Assembly (NCBI GenBank): GCA_028274465.1
Contig: CM051457.1
Coordinates: forward strand, 58,079,550-58,143,549
DNA: 64,000 bases
Source: Plantago ovata
Taxonomy: Eukaryota > Streptophyta > Magnoliopsida > Lamiales > Plantaginaceae
Reading direction: 5' to 3'
Part shown: piece by piece, positions 58,206-64,000 of the stretch
How positions within the stretch are numbered: position 1 is the first letter of the stretch
Layout: each line of letters begins with the position of its first letter
Made by a program: the position numbers and the translations under genes
Notes under the pieces: generated by a model
Told to the model about the DNA's origin: nothing
Seen by the model: only the letters and a program-made list of their open reading frames with translations
Database searches by the model: none

Positions 58206-59804
58206 TGTTAGGAAACTTGTAATTTTGATGAGCAATTAACCATGCTAAATTAAGGAAAGTCTAGTAACTCTTACTCTTAAGGTCCATAGGAATTTAGAAT
58301 TTTGAGGACATTGTAAAAGAGGAGCGTTTGCTGAAGACTTAGATTAGGTGCTAGATAGGTTGGTTTTTACCGCTTATGATGTATCTTGTTTTCTGAAAAG
58401 AAAATAACCTATTGAAGCATTTGCTGACGATGTACTTTGTTTTTACAAACAAACTATTGAAGCATTTAGAAACCGCTCAGAATCTTGAAGAATATTGAAG
58501 ATCTGAAGACTTGAAGAATTCGAAGATCTGAAGACTAGAAGATTTCTGACGACTGGTATCTACAAAGGCTTATGTTGCTCAGAAAGTGGAAACTTCAGCA
58601 ACAGCATTGCATTAGTGAAAATCTGAAAGACAGAGTAGGTTGTGCTTGCTGAAACTGAGACTGACCACTTGCTAATGGAACATATGTGACCTCTTGTTGA
58701 AAGTAATTACATTTGCGCTCCAACGTTACTGTTTGAATTCTATTCAAATAAGCATTAAATGCAAAGATCGCACGCGAAGGACATGAAGACTAGAAGACAA
58801 ACAAGGACGCTGCTGAAAGTACAAAAGCAAGATAGTGACATCTTAAGGATCAAAAGCCTTGGAATTTAAAATTCAAACGGCTCCTTATTTTCACTATAAA
58901 TAGAGGTCATCCGGCAAAGAGTTGAAGTGTGTCAACAACGTGATCAAACTCTCACTTGTGCTTAAACTCACATACCTTCAAACTCTCTATACTGCCATTG
59001 ATCCGTTCCAAGACTTAAAGCTTGAAAAAGCTACTTGTGAAGAAGTAGAATTTACACGACTAAGAAATTAGTTAAGTGTTCTTTGTTTCTTTCGAACAAG
59101 AACAAGTCTTGACACCAGAAACAATTAAACTTGTTTACTGGAAAGTATTTAAAGTTGTGTTTCTTAGATTACTTGTTGTAACAGAATAAGTTATAATTAA
59201 GTTATCTCACCCCAAAACTCTCTAACTGAAAATACACCCTTTCAGGCGTGATATTCAGGGGGAACTTAATCGAGCATAGTTTTGCTGATTAAAAGTACCA
59301 AGTTTGGTGGAGAACAAGGTTGAGTTCTCTAGATTAGGTTGGAGACGAAGCAAGTGTTCTTTGGTTTCTGTTTGAATCGCTTTAGATAGGAGTTGTAAGG
59401 AACCTCAATCATATCTTAGTGGATTCAATCCTAGAAAGGACAAAGTGGATTAGTTGAGAGATTACGCCACTCTCAGATACCACTATAAAAGTGTTTGTGT
59501 GATTTACTTACTGTACTTAGTTTTCAGCAAATCATATCTGTTTGTACACAATCACTCACATCACTTGCTGAAACCTTCATTTACTGAAACAGATTGTATC
59601 AAAGACTTCCTCTCTCTGATTTTAAGTATCAGCAAACCTAGCTACTGTAAAGTAACTTACACTTGCTGAGAAAGTTAAGTATCAGCAAACTCATTACTGA
59701 AAAGTAATAAGCACTTGCTGAGAAAGTTTTAAACGACGAAAGTTTGAAAAGACTATTCACCCCCCCCCCCTCTAGTCTTTTCTTGTTGTTTAAAGGGACC
59801 AACA
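58206..59804 (+). repeat. Cop2 3' LTR
   Basis: 1,599 bp, nearly identical to the 5' LTR. Preceded by the PPT AAAAAGGGGAAAATT (about 58191-58205). Confidence 0.93.
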
Positions 59805-59935
59805 TCAAACATATAGTGTACAGTCATTTCTTTTCAGAGAATTCAGTGGAAGGGACTTTTTAAGGAACACATAACCTTTAAGCAACTTTTGCCTTGCTGA
59901 ATACCTGTTTCATCAAACACCAAATGTATCCCTTT
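59805..59935 (-). other. Cop1 pol-ORF3 spacer, proximal part
   Basis: Sense continuation from the pol stop to the Cop2 insertion. It contains GAAACAGGTATTCAGCAAGG, the same type of repeat as at 44916 in Cop2, and rejoins the sequence left of 37387. Confidence 0.75.
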
Positions 59936-62900
59936 TTATTGAGGTAGTTCAATCAATCCAAGGTTATACCTTAGCATTGCGAACCTATTGTCTGGTAGGG
60001 GCTTGGTAAAGATGTCACCAAATTGATCATCAGTACCTACTTTTACAACCTCAATGTCTCCTTTTTCCACATGATCTCTAATGAAATGATGTCTAATATC
60101 AATGTGCTTTGTCCTTGAGTGGAAATTAGGATTTTGCGTGATAGCTATAGCACTTGTATTATCACAAACGATTGGTGTTTTCTTTGTAGAAATACCATAA
60201 TCTCTTAATTGTTGTTGAATCCATTGGATTTGAGCTGTGCAACAACGAGCCGCAATGTATTCAGATTCAGTGGGTGAATTGGCAACACAGTTTTGCTTTT
60301 TATTGAACCATGATATCAATCTTGTACCTAGAAACTGACAAGTTCCAGAAGTACTTTTTCTATCTAGAGTTGATCCTTCATGATCAGCATCAGAATAACC
60401 AACCAATTCCAATCCAGAATCTTTTGGATACCATAATCCAACATTGACTGTACCTTTGACATATTTCAGTATCTTAAGTGCCTTTTTGTAGTGTGATTCT
60501 CTTGGATCAGATTTTGGAATCTAGCACACACACAAACAGCATATTGAATGTCAGGTCTACTTGTTGTTAGATACAGCAAGGAACCAATGAGCTTCCTATA
60601 CTTGTGTTCATCAACACTTTTGTCTTGTTTAGTATAGCCCAATTTGGTACCAACACTCATAGGGATCTTTTCAGGTTTTTCTTCCTCTTTGATCCTGAAC
60701 TTTATGAGCATTTCCTTTGCATACTTTGCTTGATTTATGAATATTCCATCTTTGAGTTGCTTGACTTGCAATCCTAGGAAATAATTCAATTTGCCCATCA
60801 TACTCATTTCAAACTTGTTTGTCATGAGTTTGGAAAAATCATCACAAAGTTGCTTGTCCTTAGACCCAAATATTATGTCATCCACATAAATTTGGACTAA
60901 GAGTATTTTACCATCATGGTTCATGGTAAATAAAGTTTTGTCAACTTCACCTTTCTTGAAACCATTATCCAACAAGAACTTAGCTAAGGTATCATACCAA
61001 GCTCTTGGTGCTTGCTTTAGACCATATACAGCTTTTTGAAACTTGTATACCATCTTGGTTTCTGAGGGAAGTTCAAAGCCAGGGGATTGTTCTAGGTAGA
61101 CTTCTTCAGCAAGTTCACCATTTAGGAATGCACTTTTAACATCCATTTGATAAACAATGAAGTCATTGTGAGCAGCAAAGGCTAAGAAAAGTCTAATTGC
61201 ATCCAATCTTGCAACTGGTGCATAAGACTCATCATAGTCCAATCCTTCAGTCTGGAATTAACCTTGAGCAACTAAACGTGCTTTGTTCCTTGTTACTTCT
61301 CCAGACTCACTCAGCTTGTTTCTGAACACCCACTTTGTACCAATTGCTTTCTTTCCTTCAGCAAGGGGTACAAGTTTCCAGACTTTGTTCCTTTCAAATT
61401 GATCCAGTTCTTCTTGCATTGCCTTGATCCATTCAGAATGCTTTAAAGCTTCTTCTATGGTCTTAGGTTCAATTTCTGAAACAAAGCAAGAGAACAAAGC
61501 TTCTACTTCAATGACATTCGCTTCTTCAGCAAGTTCTTGATTAGTAGATACTTTGGATCTAGTCACTTGGAGTTTGTCAATATCACCAATCATATCCATT
61601 GAGGGATGATCTCTAATCCACTTATTAACAGGTTTTCTGCTCTTTGGATCTGGATAAGTTTGCGTTTCAGCATGTGACTCTTCAGCAAGTACTTGTTCAG
61701 TACTACTGGTATCTTGTTGTGTCTCTGCTGAAATTGGTTCATCAACAACTGCTTCTTCAACATTGTTGGTTCTAGGTAACTCGTCGGCAGACACACGAAG
61801 TTGCGTAGTTTCAGCAACATCTGGAGCAACCGCGTCTTTTGCCGGAAATTCTTTATCATGAACTATATTTATCTTGTCATGACTGGGGGGAGGAGAGTCA
61901 TTATCAGAATCATCATTTAGTTCAATTGATTTGATATTCCTAGCATCAGATTCAGTTCTTTGCTCGTGTATGAGTAGTTTCTTCATACATTCCGATATTT
62001 CTACTTCAGTACGGATTCCTTGTGATTTTTCATAGAATACAACATGCACTGATTCTTCGATGTTTTGTGCCTTTTTGTTGTAAACTCTATAAGCTTTACT
62101 ATGTAAGGAGTAGCCAAGAAATATCGCTTCATCTGCCTTTGGTTGAAATGTTCTTAAGTATTCTCGACCATTGTTAAGAACAAAGCATTTGCAACCAAAT
62201 ACTCTTAGATGGGTGATGTTAGGAGGTCTTCCAACAAATAACTCATAGGGAGTTTTGTTGTATTCCTTAGTTATCAAGCATCTATTTTGAGTGTAGCAGG
62301 CGGTATTAATCGCTTCAACCCAATAAGCTTCAGTTATTTCAGTGTCAACAAGCATTGTTCTAGCTGCTTCCTTAAGGGTACGATTCTTCCTTTCAGCAAC
62401 ACCATCTTGTTGAGGTGTCCTTACTGAGGATAACTGATGTTGTATGCCTTTTGAAGTGCAATACTCAGTTATGTACTGGTTTACAAACTCAGTACCATGG
62501 TCTGTTCTTATAACTTTTACCTTGTCATTTTCATGACTTCAAGCTTGTTCAGCAAGTTAGGTATTTGAGTCCTTGTTTCTGACTTGTGTTTGATAAATAC
62601 TACCCAAGTGAATCTTGAATAGTCATCTACCACCACCAGACCATACTTCTTGTCAGCATAGCTTGTTGAAGAATATTCAAACAAGTCCATGTGCAAGAGT
62701 TGTAAAGGTTTTGTAGTTGACGGTACTGCCTTTTTCTTGAAAGAAGATTTGGTTCGCTTTCCTTGCTGACATGCATTGCAAACACCATCCTTCTTAAAAG
62801 TAACTTTAGGTAATCCAACTACAAGTGCCTTTTTAGACAGCTTATTCAGCATCTTGAAGTTTAGGTGACTTGTTCGTTTATTCCATAACCATGCTTTTTC

Positions 62901-63203
62901 AGGAAGGCAATCATGATCTGAGACAAGGCATTTTTCAACGATTGCCGAAGACCAATCTACGGTATAGAGACCTCATGATCTTCTAGCAACCATAATAACC
63001 TATTTTGTCTCAAAGTCAATAAGTTTACATTCATTACTTTTGATTTTGATGAAGTAACCTTTGTCAGCGAATTGACTCATGCTGAAAAGGTTAAACTTAA
63101 GATTTTTGACATAAAGAACTCCCGAAATGGTAATGCATCCTAACTTCACGTCACCATAACCTTTAGTAGAACCAAAGCCTCCACCATCAAACCTTATTGT
63201 TGG
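59936..63203 (-). pseudogene. Cop1 pol (partial integrase, RT, RNase H), degraded
   Basis: Sense reading runs from 63203 (just after the protease active-site region) to the stop at 59936. It covers the pre-integrase/integrase zinc region (CNACQQGK), the integrase core (LLHMDLFEYSS, VVVDDYSRFTW), RT ([40 protein letters not shown]) and RNase H (YSDADHEGS, TESEYIA). Lesions: stops near 62999 and 62964, a one-base deletion in an A run near 62535, a stop at 61258-61260, and a frameshift near 60516. It is clearly the same family as Cop2 pol but older. Gag and protease are lost at the 63203 junction. Confidence 0.88.
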
Positions 63204-64000
63204 CACATTACATATGGACCCCCTCTTAGGTTCCCTAATTACATGTAAAAGACCATCAGTTCATCAATTACATTCAGCCTCCAACTAGATGCATTTTAAT
63301 TACATCCAGATCCAGGAACTTGACTTTGGGCGAACTAAATCGTGGAAAAGACAATATTACCCCTGCCAGAATTTCTGATTATTCTCTCACCCAAACAACT
63401 TTATTTCTATTTATAGCACAATACACCTTATATTTTCTATTTTATAAATTTGACACTAAATAATTCAAAATTAAGCCACATATAATTTATACAAATTTCA
63501 TATTCACCTTAAAAATTATTATAAAATAACCCAAATAAAAACTTTATTTACAATTTGATACAAAGTTATTTTTAACAAAAATGAATTTATATTTTAAAAT
63601 TATTTTATATTTTTCTTTTTATTGTCGGTCTTCTTCACAGCTCCGGTCACCGGAATAAGGAATTATTCCGGTGACTAGAGCTGTGCTCCCTCCCACCGGA
63701 AAGCTCCCTAATCGGAGCTTTAAAGCTCCGATGACCGGAGAAGCTCCGATCTGGGAGCTTCAGAGCTCCCAGATCGGGAGCTTTCTGCAAGTTCCCGATA
63801 TGGGAGCTCTTAAGCTCCCGATCTGGGAGCTTAAGAACTCCCAGATCGGGAGCTTTATGCAGATCGGAAAAGCTCCGATCGGAAGCTAATCAGAGCTTTT
63901 TCGATCTCCAATCTGGGAGCTCTTAAGCTCCCAGATCGGAGGACCGTAACAAGCTCCCAGATCGGAGCTTTAAAGCTCCAATCTGGGAGCTTAAAACAGA
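63204..64000. mobile_element. FB2: palindrome-rich element, right end outside window
   Basis: Begins at the Cop1 break. First part: AATTACAT words at 63207, 63238, 63267 and 63299 (spacing 31, 29, 32), each followed by a C-rich phrase. Then about 300 bp of very A/T-rich sequence (63400-63620), then from 63636 a dense array of short inverted repeats of the type AGCTCCCAGATCGGGAGCTT. The array runs off the window. The words GACC-TC and AATTACATTCAG also occur, inverted, in FB1 near 57630-57655, so both may be one family. No transposase seen. Confidence 0.5.
63636..64000. repeat. Array of AGCTCC/GGAGCT palindromes
   Basis: More than ten alternating copies of GATCTGGGAGCTT and its complement AAGCTCCCAGATC, with spacers of a few bases. 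An apparent ORF (63671-63889) only translates this repeat (WEL...SQIGS recurring) and is not a gene. Confidence 0.85.

Larger units (their letters stand above)
37387..59804 (+). mobile_element. Cop2: long Ty1/copia element (Sirevirus-like) with ORF3, carrying nested GypD
   Basis: LTRs 37387-38987 and 58206-59804. Flanking 5-mers GCAAA/TCAAA differ at one base and probably derive from one TSD in the Cop1 spacer. Initiator-Met PBS, gag with zinc knuckle and long coiled coil, pol in copia order (protease, integrase, RT, RNase H), spacer, ORF3, PPT. Net length about 15.6 kb without GypD, which is long for copia. The gag coiled-coil extension and extra 3' ORF suggest the Sirevirus (SIRE/Maximus) lineage. 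The two LTRs are nearly identical, so it is fairly young. Confidence 0.9.
3742..63203 (-). mobile_element. Cop1: old Ty1/copia element (Sirevirus-like), nested and 5'-truncated
   Basis: Minus-strand element broken into pieces that fit together by comparison with intact Cop2: pol 59936-63203; spacer 59805-59935 plus 36524-37386; ORF3 36226-36523 plus 6742-11677; polypurine tract about 6481-6499; 3' LTR 3742-6480. GypB, Cop2, a solo LTR and the hAT element all lie inside it, so it is the oldest element here. Gag, PBS and the 5' LTR are missing: homology to Cop2 stops at 63203, where an unrelated palindrome-rich element begins. Its ORFs carry many stops and frameshifts. Confidence 0.85.

Noticed and set aside
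63671..63889. Small ORF with repeated WEL/SQIGS words
   Set aside because: Direct translation of the AGCTCC/GGAGCT array.

Overview
The window is repeat-dense plant nuclear DNA. The reasons are gypsy (Ty3) elements of the plant-specific Athila type primed by plant tRNA-Asp, a Sirevirus-like Ty1/copia family primed by initiator-Met tRNA, and an Ac-type hAT transposon with plant-style introns. An angiosperm, probably a eudicot, is likely; the species cannot be read from the sequence. I see no ordinary host gene, rRNA, tRNA or CRISPR array. Almost every base belongs to a transposable element (TE), and the elements are nested up to four deep.

Layout. (1) 1-3741: a hAT element with an apparently intact four-exon transposase. 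It sits in the 3' LTR of an old minus-strand copia element, called Cop1 here. (2) Cop1 is spread over 3742-63203 in pieces: 3' LTR (3742-6480, also hit by a gypsy solo LTR at 3821-5215), accessory ORF3 (6742-11677 and 36226-36523), spacer (36524-37386 and 59805-59935) and pol (59936-63203). (3) Cop1 was split by GypB (11678-36220, minus, target-site duplication (TSD) AGCAG) and by a second copia, Cop2 (37387-59804, plus). (4) GypB was itself hit by GypA (11746-21331, minus, TSD GCAAT, in its 3' LTR) and GypC (27751-34441, plus, TSD AAGCC, in its gag). (5) Cop2 was hit by GypD (50999-57850, plus, TSD AAAAC), whose 3' LTR carries a foldback-like insert (57109-57703). (6) 63204-64000 is the start of another palindrome-rich element that truncates Cop1. 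The TSDs allow the order of events to be reconstructed.

How the parts work. All four gypsy elements encode only gag plus an aspartic protease and lack reverse transcriptase and integrase, so they must be mobilised in trans. GypA and GypB also carry a second ORF behind what looks like its own leader and 5'UTR intron. The copia elements encode gag, pol and a very long third ORF (about 1,750 codons) with its own TATA box, nuclear-localisation-like clusters, coiled coil, a TQT (LC8-type) motif and three intron-like in-frame modules. All retroelement ORFs here carry stops or frameshifts.

The most interesting unexplained signals are cis-sequence codes: arrays of element-specific short palindromes placed upstream of both transcription units in the gypsy families, a hairpin-plus-polypurine module repeated three or four times per gypsy element, and the heptamer TTGCTGA scattered through coding and non-coding parts of the copia elements. 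A block next to the 100-N gap (about 28970-32400) looks like chimeric, uncorrected long-read assembly.
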